Translations under genes and position numbers: made by a program
DNA from: Candidatus Babeliales bacterium
GTDB lineage: Bacteria; Babelota; Babeliae; Babelales; CAZZPM01
Direction of reading: 5' to 3'
DNA: 25,340 bases
NCBI GenBank assembly: GCA_016763165.1
Contig: JAESUJ010000096.1
Location: forward strand, 1 to 25,340
The notes under the pieces: generated by a model
Seen by the model: the letters and a program-made list of their open reading frames with translations, nothing else
What the model was told of the DNA's origin: nothing
Databases searched by the model: none
In this document: positions 13,869 through 23,012 of the stretch, piece after piece
Numbering within the stretch: the stretch's first letter is position 1
How the letters are laid out: the number at the start of each line of letters is the position of its first letter

Positions 13869-16800
13869 CTAAAATTTAACATTAGAGCTTCCGCCTAACG
13901 CTTTAGCTGTTTCTTCTTCCACGACATCAAAACCCTTTTTGAGTACGTAATTATTTTGGAATGGTGTCAATCTTCTTAATGCTTCGGCTGTTTGTTCAGG
14001 CGAAGCATCGCCTTTGCCGCTAGAAGCCAGAGTCAAAGCATTATTAAGTAACCCAATGGTTGGACCCATCACGCCATCTGCTCCCCTGCGCAGTGAGTCT
14101 TCCTCAAATCCTAGGCGGTAAAGCTCCATGGCATAGCCAGTAAGACCAGTAGCCGCTAGCGCTTCTTCCATTTGGTTCTCAGGGGCTATCTCATCACCAC
14201 GCATTGCGGCTTTAAAGTTAGCGATTCCAAGTCCCAAACCAACCGAAGTGGCTACTTCCATCCAAGGACGTATGCCGCCTTCTTGGAGTAATGGCAACAT
14301 GACTTTATTAGTAGATGCCACGATAAACGATTTAAATTGGAACAACGTTTTACCGTACTCAGTGGTCGCGTAAAGTGGCTTATCGCCAACACTCGGCGTA
14401 ACAATAAGTCTATCCGCTTCTTTAACCGCCGCAGCTTCAACTTTTTCAACTAAAGCTCTATCCGACCAACGGTCAAGGTTTAAATTCCATAATCCGTCTT
14501 CATCGATAGCATGCTCATCAATAGCTTTCTTCAAGTCTTTGATTCTGACATCGGAAAATCCCAATCCTTTTAAAACTTTCGTGTCGCCTTTCATAGCAGA
14601 CAATGCGATCTTATCTCCTATTAGGTGACCACTCACGGTTTTCATGACTGAATTCCAATGTTTCATTCCTGAAAATGTGATGACTTTATCGGCAACCTTA
14701 TGCGCATATTTATCAAATGCAGTATGCACCACACCATCCTCAACTTCCGCTAATTGCTGCATACGATACGATGCCGTACGCTCGAAAGCAGAAGCTACCT
14801 TGGCCATGTCGCCCTTAGGCATGTTGCCGCGCAATAATTCTTTGCTGAAAACTGAACGAGAGAACGCCTTAGCTAAAGCACTAAATCTGCCATGGGTTAT
14901 CAACCGTGCCAAATCAGGAATAGACGAAATAACTACATTACTTAAGCTAGTGGCTATATTCCAAGACCTTGCCGCTCTAAGCCCCGATAGAAGACCGCGA
15001 TTTTCGGGGTTCATCATGCTTGGCTCTTGAGTCGTATTTAGTAGTCTATCCCTCATTACTTCAATATCACGGATTTGACCACGTTGTTCTTTCAATAACT
15101 TGTCTTTCTGCTTGTGCAATTCCTTCTTATCGCCAGTCGACGGGTCAGAAATTTTTTTATCTAATGTACTTATGCGACGGTTGAAGCGATCGTTGACTTG
15201 CTTAATCGCAGCCGACATCATGAAATCACCGTTTTCGTTTCCGAATTTTTCAGCTAGACGAATGCGAGGAGCCATAGATTTAATATAGCCTTCCATGTTC
15301 GCCTCCCAATCCTTAATTAAATAAGGTTCGACATATTCATCACGGATATCAAGTCTCTGTTTAAAAACCTTACCGCCACTAGCGCCAACATCATAGTGGG
15401 CGTCGCCAACCTTAAGGCCGAATACGCTTTCATATATTCCATCAGCCACATTATAGTAATTAAAGTTACTAGGAACTTCGCCCGCTTTAGCATGTTGGTC
15501 TTTCATTCCCGCTATCCAAGCGCGTTTGAATCCCTCAGGGTCTTGACGAACTGCATTCATATCGTAGCGTCTTGTCATCCAAGATGGAGCAGTCTCAGAA
15601 CGGAGAGGCTCAATAGTATCTTCTCCGCCGTCTTTGCCCTTAACTCTAGTGTACGTGCCTTCAATTTGCAATTCAGCAGCCTTAGCCCATTTTTCATCAA
15701 CTATGACACGTAATTTTTGAGCAGCTTGTTGTACGGTAGCATTTTCACTCAAATCGCCACGTCTCATTGCAGCATCCAATTGTGCATTGAACGCGCGTTT
15801 ATCTAAACCAGTTTCCTTGATGAATTTCTTCTCAAGACCACGTACGCCTGATTGGACTTCCGCCCATTTAGCGTAGTCCAATTTTATCAACGACTCAACA
15901 GCAGTTGGAACAAAGTCACCTTGCAAATGAATACCAGATTCAACCATATCCTGTACCAATGAACGGACTGACTTCTCACTTGACTGTAATGTACGCCCTA
16001 GGGGAGTGATTAGAGCGAGCTTGGCTGCCATGTTGGCTCCTAGTCCTCTCTTGATCACATTACCACTAGCACTTTCGCCCGTTACGATTCTGCGTTCAGC
16101 AGCACCCGCAGAAGTAGAAGTCGAAATCGCTTCTTCAATTTGGCGAGTTATGATTTCTCGTTGGCCTTTGGCCAGTGTAACAGCAAGGCCGCCGATGGCT
16201 CCGTCAAAGATAGCTGTCGCCGCCAAATTAAGTGCCGTCTCTTCCATTGTACGAGTTTCTTGCGTCGCATGCAGTATCCCCTCACTTATGGTAGTGGCTG
16301 CTAAGCCCGCCCCTACTATCTTGGCTACGCCTACTTCTGCAGTTAAGGGAAGAGCTATAAGCGCCAAATTGATGGGGTCGGTGAGGCCAGAAGCAATAGA
16401 AGCAATTACGCCTTGTGCTCCGCCTTGCGCTAAAATTTCGCGGTGGTTGTTTTCTTCATCGATTCGTTGTTTAAGTACCGCCGTCATTTCGGGACTAGTA
16501 CTACCTACGAATGCCTTCCAATATTCTTCATACCCATCAATATCGACAAGACCATCTTCGGCTTTGTCAAACGGACTATAGTCATCTACAATAGGGAAGT
16601 CACCCATGGGGGCTTGGACGATGGCTGACATAATCGGATTATTCAAAGCCATGCCATGGGCAAATTGCTCACCGAACGATACTTCGAAATCATCTGATTT
16701 TTTGGCTCTTCGTTCAACTACATCGAGACTATGTTTCCATTGAGAAGTGAACTCAACTTCATCCGCATACCATAATTTACGGGTGTTCGCATTCGAGCTT

Positions 16801-16955
16801 CTCCCCGCGTCTCCTTTGGTATCTGATATAGGCGGGGTATGCATGCCCCCCCCGATATCGCTAGGCACGACGGCGGACGACGGCGACACGTGTGTCGGGT
16901 CGTCGGACATCATAGATATGGCTCTTTCGTCCTCAGCGGATTTAGGAATCAGCAT
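13869..16955 (-). CDS. Large internal virion / DNA ejection protein (T7 gp16-position)
   Basis: This 1028-residue protein holds the place of T7 gp16. Residues 1-60 are polar and probably disordered, and include an unusually GC-rich coding patch (about 16846-16912). Residues about 179-225 are hydrophobic, Ala/Gly-rich helices (GVIASIASGLTDPINLALIALPLTAEVG), typical of ejection proteins that cross or line membranes. The rest is mainly helical with charged coiled segments (about 590-640, KKISDPSTGDKKELHKQKDK). A lytic transglycosylase motif, present at the N-terminus of T7 gp16, is not visible. Its ATG overlaps the preceding stop as TAATG, with GAGGTGG as ribosome site. MM at residues 15-16 gives an alternative start. 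Confidence 0.8.
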   Translation of the reverse strand: MLIPKSAEDERAISMMSDDPTHVSPSSAVVPSDIGGGMHTPPISDTKGDAGRSSNANTRKLWYADEVEFTSQWKHSLDVVERRAKKSDDFEVSFGEQFAHGMALNNPIMSAIVQAPMGDFPIVDDYSPFDKAEDGLVDIDGYEEYWKAFVGSTSPEMTAVLKQRIDEENNHREILAQGGAQGVIASIASGLTDPINLALIALPLTAEVGVAKIVGAGLAATTISEGILHATQETRTMEETALNLAATAIFDGAIGGLAVTLAKGQREIITRQIEEAISTSTSAGAAERRIVTGESASGNVIKRGLGANMAAKLALITPLGRTLQSSEKSVRSLVQDMVESGIHLQGDFVPTAVESLIKLDYAKWAEVQSGVRGLEKKFIKETGLDKRAFNAQLDAAMRRGDLSENATVQQAAQKLRVIVDEKWAKAAELQIEGTYTRVKGKDGGEDTIEPLRSETAPSWMTRRYDMNAVRQDPEGFKRAWIAGMKDQHAKAGEVPSNFNYYNVADGIYESVFGLKVGDAHYDVGASGGKVFKQRLDIRDEYVEPYLIKDWEANMEGYIKSMAPRIRLAEKFGNENGDFMMSAAIKQVNDRFNRRISTLDKKISDPSTGDKKELHKQKDKLLKEQRGQIRDIEVMRDRLLNTTQEPSMMNPENRGLLSGLRAARSWNIATSLSNVVISSIPDLARLITHGRFSALAKAFSRSVFSKELLRGNMPKGDMAKVASAFERTASYRMQQLAEVEDGVVHTAFDKYAHKVADKVITFSGMKHWNSVMKTVSGHLIGDKIALSAMKGDTKVLKGLGFSDVRIKDLKKAIDEHAIDEDGLWNLNLDRWSDRALVEKVEAAAVKEADRLIVTPSVGDKPLYATTEYGKTLFQFKSFIVASTNKVMLPLLQEGGIRPWMEVATSVGLGLGIANFKAAMRGDEIAPENQMEEALAATGLTGYAMELYRLGFEEDSLRRGADGVMGPTIGLLNNALTLASSGKGDASPEQTAEALRRLTPFQNNYVLKKGFDVVEEETAKALGGSSNVKF

Positions 16956-18964
16956 TAGAAGCCCACCTCGCCTGCTTTAATACGAGCTACTTTTTCTTTT
17001 CGTTTAACACGAGACTTTTTGCCTTCCGCAACTAAACGTGCTTTTTCATTTGCCTTAGCTTGTTTAGCGTCCCAAGAAAATCTCGGTAGCGGAACCGCTT
17101 CGCCATCTTGACTAACGAAAGCTTGATAAGTAGGCTCTAATCCTCGACTAACTTGGATTGCCGTCAACGAATCAGAGGCAATGCGTACATCTTTGACCGC
17201 CATTCCATCAGGCATTAAATCCTTGTATTGCTTGGATATCTGTCTACGAATCACTTCGGTTTTACCCTGTGGGGCGAACTTCATCAATGCGTGGTCACCG
17301 TTAATATCGGTCAACTGCCATCTTTTTGATACATCGGCAAACGCCATATTCTGAGCGACTGCCATATCAAAGCCAACATCAGGCAAATGGCGTTTCACCA
17401 TGGCCGTATATTCAGAATCCATAAAAATAGGAATATCAGGCTCAAATACGCTCCAAGGAATGTCATAAGCGGGATGATCGCCTATTTTATCATCCAATGC
17501 TGTTGTATTTTCGCCCGCAATTTCTTTTGATTTACGACTTAAAGTGGCTTTTTGGTCTGGACTTAATTGTGCATATGAATTAACAGCCGCTATTGCGTCA
17601 GGAGAACTCATGCCCAATCTCATATTTGCCGCCACTTTAGATACTACATCGATTTCGTTATCTTTAAAGTCGGCTAGTGACTGAGGTGCGTAATCTTGGG
17701 CATATATCAGCATGTCCGCAGCTTGCTTCATTTGGGGGGCATCGGCACGATTATTGGCTCTGAATACAGATATTATCTGATCAGGAACTATTTTAAATTG
17801 ACGCATGGTGTCAATAGCCACAGTCTTAGGGTCAGCATCGGGTTGGGTTAATGCTTCTTCATATAAAGCATTAACTGCATCGCGCGAATCCTTATCCCTA
17901 GGGTCAATGGGGTTTCCACTGAGGACATACTGTTTCGTTGTTTGAGCATCGACCGCTGCTTGGCGATTGCGGTCAAGAGTACGAAGCATATTCGTCATTT
18001 CGCCGCCCGATATCAAATCGTCGTCGAATAAAGTCTGAATAGTATGTTCATTTGCGTTTGTGCCTAAAGTATCAATTTGACGCCAAGTGTCACTTACTAT
18101 TTGAGCATCCTCGCGCTTGTCCCTAGAAATCATAGCAGCTTCATGTTCCTTAGTAGCTGCTTCTAATGAGTTGGCATAGCCCTTGCGCTCAGAAACGGAC
18201 AATTGGCCATCATAGCCATCTGAACGAAGATTGGCGATGGCGGATTCTGCGTCTTCTAAATCTTCATTGGTTTCAGCACCCGCCATCAATAGGTCATCAT
18301 AGCCATCGACTTCTTGCTGCTCCAAAATAGCCTTTTTGATTTCCTTCCGTTTGTTCTCGTTCGGAATATCTTCGGCAAGATGAGTAGCAACCGCATAGTT
18401 TCGATCATCGACAGCTGATTTGACTTGTGCATCAGTCTGCACGTTAATAAAATCTTCTTGGGCAGCAGATGAAGCGATAGCGCGTTTAGTATACTGAGCG
18501 TCGCCAACTATAGTAGCATTAGTCAACCATTTGTCACGAGACTCATCATGGTCGATTTGCGTAGACAGTGCATTTCTGGTTTTAGTAGCGAAATCACGGT
18601 ACATATCAGCATACACTTCATATGCAGGTATATCTTGGCGTACTTCTTCGGTTTCAATTCCGTCAAGCCCTACTCTTTTTTCAGTTCTACGTACAGTGAT
18701 GTTTTCAGGGATTCTATCTGCAGGTATGAATTCTTTCCCTGCGTATTCAGAGTCAAAATCCGCCATAGCAGCAGAGTATTCTAAGTCGTTTTGGCGCAAT
18801 TGGCTTTCACGGCTTTTTTGCTTATTCTGTTCATGAATATTGAACAAACCTGCGGATGCTTGACTCGCAACAGACGCAAATGCCTGCCCAGTACGCAATG
18901 CGCCCTGAACGTCGTGGCCTTGGAGTTGTTGAACTCCCGATCGTATTCCGCTAGGTAATTTCAT
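16955..18964 (-). CDS. Internal virion protein (T7 gp15-position)
   Basis: This 669-residue protein is almost entirely helical, hydrophilic and rich in Ala, Asp and Gln. It begins MKLPSGIRSGVQQLQGHDVQGALRTGQAF and ends in a basic tail (KKSRVKRKEKVARIKAGEVGF). Its length and place between the gp14-like and gp16-like genes match T7 gp15, which forms part of the ejectosome tube. No enzymatic motif is visible. It follows the gp14-like stop by two bases and overlaps the next gene by one base. Confidence 0.78.
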   Translation of the reverse strand: MKLPSGIRSGVQQLQGHDVQGALRTGQAFASVASQASAGLFNIHEQNKQKSRESQLRQNDLEYSAAMADFDSEYAGKEFIPADRIPENITVRRTEKRVGLDGIETEEVRQDIPAYEVYADMYRDFATKTRNALSTQIDHDESRDKWLTNATIVGDAQYTKRAIASSAAQEDFINVQTDAQVKSAVDDRNYAVATHLAEDIPNENKRKEIKKAILEQQEVDGYDDLLMAGAETNEDLEDAESAIANLRSDGYDGQLSVSERKGYANSLEAATKEHEAAMISRDKREDAQIVSDTWRQIDTLGTNANEHTIQTLFDDDLISGGEMTNMLRTLDRNRQAAVDAQTTKQYVLSGNPIDPRDKDSRDAVNALYEEALTQPDADPKTVAIDTMRQFKIVPDQIISVFRANNRADAPQMKQAADMLIYAQDYAPQSLADFKDNEIDVVSKVAANMRLGMSSPDAIAAVNSYAQLSPDQKATLSRKSKEIAGENTTALDDKIGDHPAYDIPWSVFEPDIPIFMDSEYTAMVKRHLPDVGFDMAVAQNMAFADVSKRWQLTDINGDHALMKFAPQGKTEVIRRQISKQYKDLMPDGMAVKDVRIASDSLTAIQVSRGLEPTYQAFVSQDGEAVPLPRFSWDAKQAKANEKARLVAEGKKSRVKRKEKVARIKAGEVGF

Positions 18965-18966
18965 GC

Positions 18967-19377
18967 TTAAGTTCCAAATGCCTGATACGCACTAAATCCT
19001 GCGTTCGCTGCTGTGCCGAGTGCGCCTGCTTGAGCTTGACTACGGGCATTGCTTCCGCCTTGGCGAGTAACAGACGCTTTCTGCTTACCTGCGCTCTGGA
19101 GCCAAGCAAGCTCTTTCGAATGCTCTGCTTTCATGTCCGATAAGAACATAGCTTGTGAGCCTTCCACTGTAGCGCCGCCCGCCGCTGCACGTGCTTTAGC
19201 CGTAGACTCAACCTTCTTCTGTTCTCTTGCGAGACGACGAGATTCCTCAGCCGTCTGCTTTTCTTGCAGTTTAGCGTTGGCATCAGCAAGCCTATCAGCT
19301 TTATTGCCCGCTTGTATTTGCTTCACTGTGCTCACCCCTGCTAGGGCAACTGCTATGTACGGTATTGCCTGAGGCAT
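18967..19377 (-). CDS. Internal virion protein (T7 gp14-like)
   Basis: This 136-residue protein has an N-terminal hydrophobic segment (AIPYIAVALAGVSTV, residues 4-18). A charged coiled coil (about 25-70, KADRLADANAKLQEKQTAEESRR) is followed by an Ala/Gly-rich region with AAAGGATVEGSQAMFLSD and a C-terminal AGALGTAANAGFSAYQAFG. This arrangement is characteristic of podovirus gp14-like internal virion proteins, which are ejected and inserted into the outer membrane at infection. Position between the gp13-like and gp15-like genes supports this. Confidence 0.8.
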   Translation of the reverse strand: MPQAIPYIAVALAGVSTVKQIQAGNKADRLADANAKLQEKQTAEESRRLAREQKKVESTAKARAAAGGATVEGSQAMFLSDMKAEHSKELAWLQSAGKQKASVTRQGGSNARSQAQAGALGTAANAGFSAYQAFGT

Positions 19378-19378
19378 A

Positions 19379-19777
19379 CTATTCTCCTATCATACTCATG
19401 ACCCAACAATCCGAACCATCAGGTAACATTTTTTCTAGTTTAGTTTCAGCTTTGAGGCCGCAAATTCTTGCCCATCTCAAACTTCTGTAATTATTCCCTA
19501 TCATAGCATGTACTCTATGATATCCACAAGCGATCATTTCTTCTTTAAGCAACTTTCTTGCTAATCTTGTAAAGGCCAAGGGATGATGTATTACTTCATC
19601 CGATACCATTGCCCAAACGTGTCCGACTCCAGTCCAAAAAGGATATATGCCTAGTATAGCCACGACTTTATCATTTACTAATATAGTCCGTGCTCCCTCG
19701 ACAGACCTGTGAGTTATCTGCTCCCTGAAATCAGCAGCATCAAAATCGCAATCCAGTGTTTTCCTAGAGGCTATCAC
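19379..19777 (-). CDS. T7 gp13-like internal protein with GNAT-type fold
   Basis: This 132-residue protein starts at GTG 19777, overlapping the previous stop by 4 bases (GTGA). The order of elements resembles a GNAT acetyltransferase: SVEGARTILVNDKVVAILGIYPFWTGVGHVWAMVSDEV, then LARKLLKEEMIACGYHRVHAMIGNNYRSLRWARICGLKAET. This is the pattern of the T7 gp13/DUF2833 group of phage proteins linked to virion assembly. The acetyl-CoA-binding R/Q-x2-G-x-G/A signature is not evident, so it may be a non-catalytic member. The ribosome site before GTG is weak, consistent with translational coupling. Confidence 0.75.
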   Translation of the reverse strand: MIASRKTLDCDFDAADFREQITHRSVEGARTILVNDKVVAILGIYPFWTGVGHVWAMVSDEVIHHPLAFTRLARKLLKEEMIACGYHRVHAMIGNNYRSLRWARICGLKAETKLEKMLPDGSDCWVMSMIGE

Positions 19778-21909
19778 AAATTACTTTGTCCCATGTCACC
19801 GAATCTTCCTACAATAGTCATCTTAAGAGGCTTATCTTGTACTATTGATATCTGCGCTCTGTCATCATATCCTAGATTAGAAACTTCAATGTCTTTGGTA
19901 ACAGAAGCTTCTCTAGTGTTCATCAATGTTTGGGGCGTTCTGTCAGCAGGGCGTTTGCCGTTTATAAGGGGCATTGCACTGGATAGTATACGTAATATTA
20001 TCTTATTCCATCTTTTCCTGAAACCCATTCCTGAACCCTCTTCGCTACCTGCGTCTTCTGGCATGGTAATCATTTCTTGCGTGAATGAATGTCCTATTTG
20101 TACTACAGAACCTACGTAATTCAAAGTCCCGTTGCCGTTCAAGTCCAACGAAATGTCGGGGTGAACAGCGCCGTCAACAACAGGAGTAACAGTGTTACCC
20201 GCTAAGGCAGATACCCCAACAATATCTGCGCTCGGCGTATCATTGTTTATTACGACGGCGCTATCCAATACTATGGAAGAAGACATGTTTTCCACAACTA
20301 AGGTGTCGACACCATTTATTTTCCTAATCACAACTAGTGTGACGATGGACATGCCCGCTTTTTCTACTACAGAGGCATCTAACACAAACCCATTGGTTTC
20401 GTGTCTATGCCAACCCATTTGACCCGTCGACGGTTCAAAAGTACATGCTAATAGTTGGCCATTTTCAGATGCCATCCATATAACATTCTCTGGGTTTTTA
20501 GCATATGCTAAATCTAAAATCTTGTTGCCGTCTGTCAAATGCTCGGCAGTAAACGTAATGTCTTGGCCAAACCATGCGTCTTCCGTCCATTTGAACGTTG
20601 AGACAAAAACTTTTCTTCCATCGCTGCTGACGTACATCACGGAATTACCGATAGCGGTGGGTTGAACGTTAGAGCTACCATTGGCGCTTTGCATTTCAAT
20701 CCCTACGTCAGATGGCGTTACTATTGCGCCCTCCGATGTAACGATGAATTCGCCTGATGTAGTTCCAATAAGTAAATTTCTGACGCCTTTCATCCAACGG
20801 ATGCGGCCTCTTCTATTGATCGTATGCTCCATAGCATTAGCGTCGGTTACGCCCGTTGTTAAGTTTTCGAATTCAGCTGATTTCGAACCCCAAAACGTCT
20901 CTGCTTTATCTCTTGCTCCGCCCCACCAACTACGACCTTGGAAAAAGGCAACGGTAGAGGGATAACTGTTATCGACCCAAGACGCAGGTTGGTTGATGAA
21001 TGCGACTTCACCAAATGCCCATACATTAGTGCCTGCATTATACGTTAGTTTACTCACAGGATTGGTTGCAGAAGTAATATACATCACATCTTCCGATGGA
21101 GTCATTTCAGCTTGTAGATTTCTAATATCTGTAGCGGTATACGAGTGACTAAATATGATAGGTGAATCATTAGTATTAGTCAACGTTACGTTTGTTATTT
21201 TGCGCAAGGTTTCGGTAATAATAATGAAATCCCCTATTTCCTCTCCCTCAGGGAATACGCCATTTATTCTAATAGTCACCCATACTACTGGATTAGCCAA
21301 AGTATCGAATTGTACTGTATTAGTCCCCTCGGCTATTTCAGCGCCGAATTGACTCGTTCCTATTCGTATTTTTCTTATTCCTGTAATGCCTCTCACTATA
21401 GGCTCAACAGTATATGAAGCAATGTGGATCACATCAGTATCTACGAGGATTTGCTGCGTTATTTCAGCAAAACTAGAAGGACTCGTGCCCCCATCAAGGA
21501 GAGCTTTGCCCGCGACCCAATTTACTGATGACCCCGACCCCGACGAATTAGTAGTCCATCCATTTAAGCCTCCGCCAAATTGACCGTTGACCACTAATTC
21601 CGTTCCGCCGACTATTCCCGATGCTCCAATGACAAAAGCCTTTCCTGAATCAGAAATTACGAAGCTAAATCCCTCGCCAATTACGCTGTCAGGAGTTAAT
21701 TGGAACGGGAAAACACGAGCAAAAGTACCTTCAATAATTCGAGCAAAAACAGTACCATCGCGGGTTTGCATTGGTCCATGCTTTAGCGGAACCATATTCA
21801 AAGAGTCTTCTACTCCTGAATTGAAAGCTTCCGCATCAGAACGCGCATGCAAACGTGGAGAAAGAATCCCTGCTGTAAACTTGTTCTGAATAGGATGAAG
21901 TTTAGCCAT
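19774..21909 (-). CDS. Tail tubular protein B-like (nozzle) protein
   Basis: This 711-residue protein opens with a widely shared podovirus nozzle/tail protein pattern: NKFTAGILSPRLHARSD (residues 9-25), then SGVEDSLNMVPLKHGPMQTRDGTVF and RVFPFQLTPDS. The remainder is beta-rich with a WWGGARDKAETFWGSKSAEFENLTTG stretch near the middle, also common in this family. It forms the distal part of the short tail tube and lies directly after the tail tubular A-like gene, as in T7 (gp11, gp12). Start and stop overlap both neighbours (TAATG upstream, GTGA downstream). Confidence 0.85.
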   Translation of the reverse strand: MAKLHPIQNKFTAGILSPRLHARSDAEAFNSGVEDSLNMVPLKHGPMQTRDGTVFARIIEGTFARVFPFQLTPDSVIGEGFSFVISDSGKAFVIGASGIVGGTELVVNGQFGGGLNGWTTNSSGSGSSVNWVAGKALLDGGTSPSSFAEITQQILVDTDVIHIASYTVEPIVRGITGIRKIRIGTSQFGAEIAEGTNTVQFDTLANPVVWVTIRINGVFPEGEEIGDFIIITETLRKITNVTLTNTNDSPIIFSHSYTATDIRNLQAEMTPSEDVMYITSATNPVSKLTYNAGTNVWAFGEVAFINQPASWVDNSYPSTVAFFQGRSWWGGARDKAETFWGSKSAEFENLTTGVTDANAMEHTINRRGRIRWMKGVRNLLIGTTSGEFIVTSEGAIVTPSDVGIEMQSANGSSNVQPTAIGNSVMYVSSDGRKVFVSTFKWTEDAWFGQDITFTAEHLTDGNKILDLAYAKNPENVIWMASENGQLLACTFEPSTGQMGWHRHETNGFVLDASVVEKAGMSIVTLVVIRKINGVDTLVVENMSSSIVLDSAVVINNDTPSADIVGVSALAGNTVTPVVDGAVHPDISLDLNGNGTLNYVGSVVQIGHSFTQEMITMPEDAGSEEGSGMGFRKRWNKIILRILSSAMPLINGKRPADRTPQTLMNTREASVTKDIEVSNLGYDDRAQISIVQDKPLKMTIVGRFGDMGQSNL

Positions 21910-22508
21910 TATCTTAATCTCGCATTAACTAGACTACTTGAACGGATTCGTTTGCTTCGACCTTGTAGTCCATCAGCATTTGCGGCATCCTTAAGAGAAC
22001 GCAAGTACAAATTCATCATGTCTGTTTGTAATGATTTGCTCTGTGCCAACGGGATGGCTAGCTTATATGCTAAATAATGCGAAAGCGCATCGACGAATCC
22101 TGCCGAATAACGGCTAGTTACTTCAACACGCTTGATATATCTAATGAATACTGAACCTTGGGTATCAGCACTTATATTGTTTTCTTCTCTTTCCCACTCT
22201 AGCGGGTTAGGTCGATCACGGAACATCATATCATCAGCTGATTCCCAGACCTCCATTACTCTTAAACAATCAGAGGGAAGAGTAAAAGAGCCTTGATAGC
22301 CGAATATGGGGTTAACCGCATTCTGCGCTATCTCGGCTCTAGAAGTAGCAAAAGTCCAATCTTTATCGGCAAGTACTTTATCCCTTGCTGCGTCATAATG
22401 GACTTCACACGCAATGGCCTCAGTAGAATCTTCGGTAATAGATGATATCTTACTACCGCCAACATGAATTATAGCCATGTTGCAAATCTTAGTTATATTG
22501 ATGGCCAT
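21909..22508 (-). CDS. Tail tubular protein A-like head-tail adaptor
   Basis: This 199-residue protein begins MAINITKICNMAIIHVGGSKISSITEDSTEAIACEVHYDAARDKVLADKDWTFA. This is the recognisable opening of T7 gp11/tail tubular A-type adaptors (iCN.Al...G...I.s..e.s..A..c...Yd..rd..L....W.fA). It continues with GYQGSFTLPSDCLRVMEVW. The protein joins the portal ring to the nozzle. The C-terminus has helices (ALSHYLAYKLAIPLAQSKSLQTDMMNLYLRSLKDA). Confidence 0.88.
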   Translation of the reverse strand: MAINITKICNMAIIHVGGSKISSITEDSTEAIACEVHYDAARDKVLADKDWTFATSRAEIAQNAVNPIFGYQGSFTLPSDCLRVMEVWESADDMMFRDRPNPLEWEREENNISADTQGSVFIRYIKRVEVTSRYSAGFVDALSHYLAYKLAIPLAQSKSLQTDMMNLYLRSLKDAANADGLQGRSKRIRSSSLVNARLR

Positions 22509-22516
22509 ATTATGCT

Positions 22517-22720
22517 CTACTTAGCTTTTTTAGCTGCTTCGGCTTTAGCTTCAGCAGCAGCTTTCGCACGTGCTTTAACTTTAGCCACGTTTTCAGGACT
22601 AAATGCATTGATGACACCTTCATCAATGCTTAATGCCTGAGAAATCGCTTTCGTGGACTTTTTACCCGCGTACATCTTCGCGATTTGACGTTGGTCTGAC
22701 TTATTTGCGCCTATTTTCAT
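22517..22720 (-). CDS. Small Lys/Ala-rich structural-region protein
   Basis: This is a 67-residue protein. The N-terminal half (DQRQIAKMYAGKKSTKAISQALSIDEGVINAF) has helix-turn-helix-like periodicity. The second half is a highly regular Ala/Lys/Glu helix (VAKVKARAKAAAEAKAEAAKKAK). Similar small basic proteins occur beside capsid and adaptor genes in podoviruses and may bind DNA or the head interior. No known name can be given. Confidence 0.65.
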   Translation of the reverse strand: MKIGANKSDQRQIAKMYAGKKSTKAISQALSIDEGVINAFSPENVAKVKARAKAAAEAKAEAAKKAK

Positions 22721-22730
22721 GATAATATTC

Positions 22731-22973
22731 CTATACTAGTGGGGTTAGGGGTGAAGTATTCAAAGCCGTGGTCATTTCACGAGCAACAGCATCGTTACCT
22801 GCTGCGTTCAGTGCTTTACCGAAAAATTGGCTTGGGGCTGATAGAACTGCCGAACTTGACTCACGAGTGACACCGCCAACGGCGATTGTCTGCGTTAAAT
22901 CAGTACGAATGCCTGAACCTTGGTTCGCGACATTAGATTGCTTGAGTTCGGTACGAACGCCTATAATGGACAT
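22731..22973 (-). CDS. Small protein downstream of the capsid gene, with internal repeat
   Basis: This 80-residue protein has an imperfect duplication near its start: GVRTELKQSNVA (residues 5-16) and GIRTDLTQTIAV (21-32). A Ser/Ala-rich helix-like region follows (SSAVLSAPSQFFGKALNAAGNDAVAREM). AGGAG precedes its ATG. It sits between the capsid hairpin and the adaptor genes, so it should be made at high level. A minor head protein is possible; no family is recognised. Confidence 0.65.
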   Translation of the reverse strand: MSIIGVRTELKQSNVANQGSGIRTDLTQTIAVGGVTRESSSAVLSAPSQFFGKALNAAGNDAVAREMTTALNTSPLTPLV

Positions 22974-22989
22974 TTCTTTCTCCTATTAA

Positions 22990-23006
22990 GGCGGGACTAG
23001 CCCGCC
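22990..23006 (-). terminator. GC-rich hairpin after the capsid gene, probably a leaky terminator or processing site
   Basis: The perfect 6-bp stem GGCGGG/CCCGCC (22990-22995 and 23001-23006, five-base loop) lies six bases beyond the capsid stop codon on the minus strand. It is followed there by TTAATAGGAG, so the T tract is poor. It could give partial termination, or protect the 3' end of abundant capsid mRNA, much as T7 has a terminator after its capsid gene. Confidence 0.45.
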
Positions 23007-23012
23007 ATTAAA

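Noticed and set aside
16006..16581. 191-codon frame opposite the large ejection protein
   Set aside because: It is antisense to a long well-supported gene; its Ala/Ser/Ile-rich translation is typical of a mirror frame and no ribosome site is evident.
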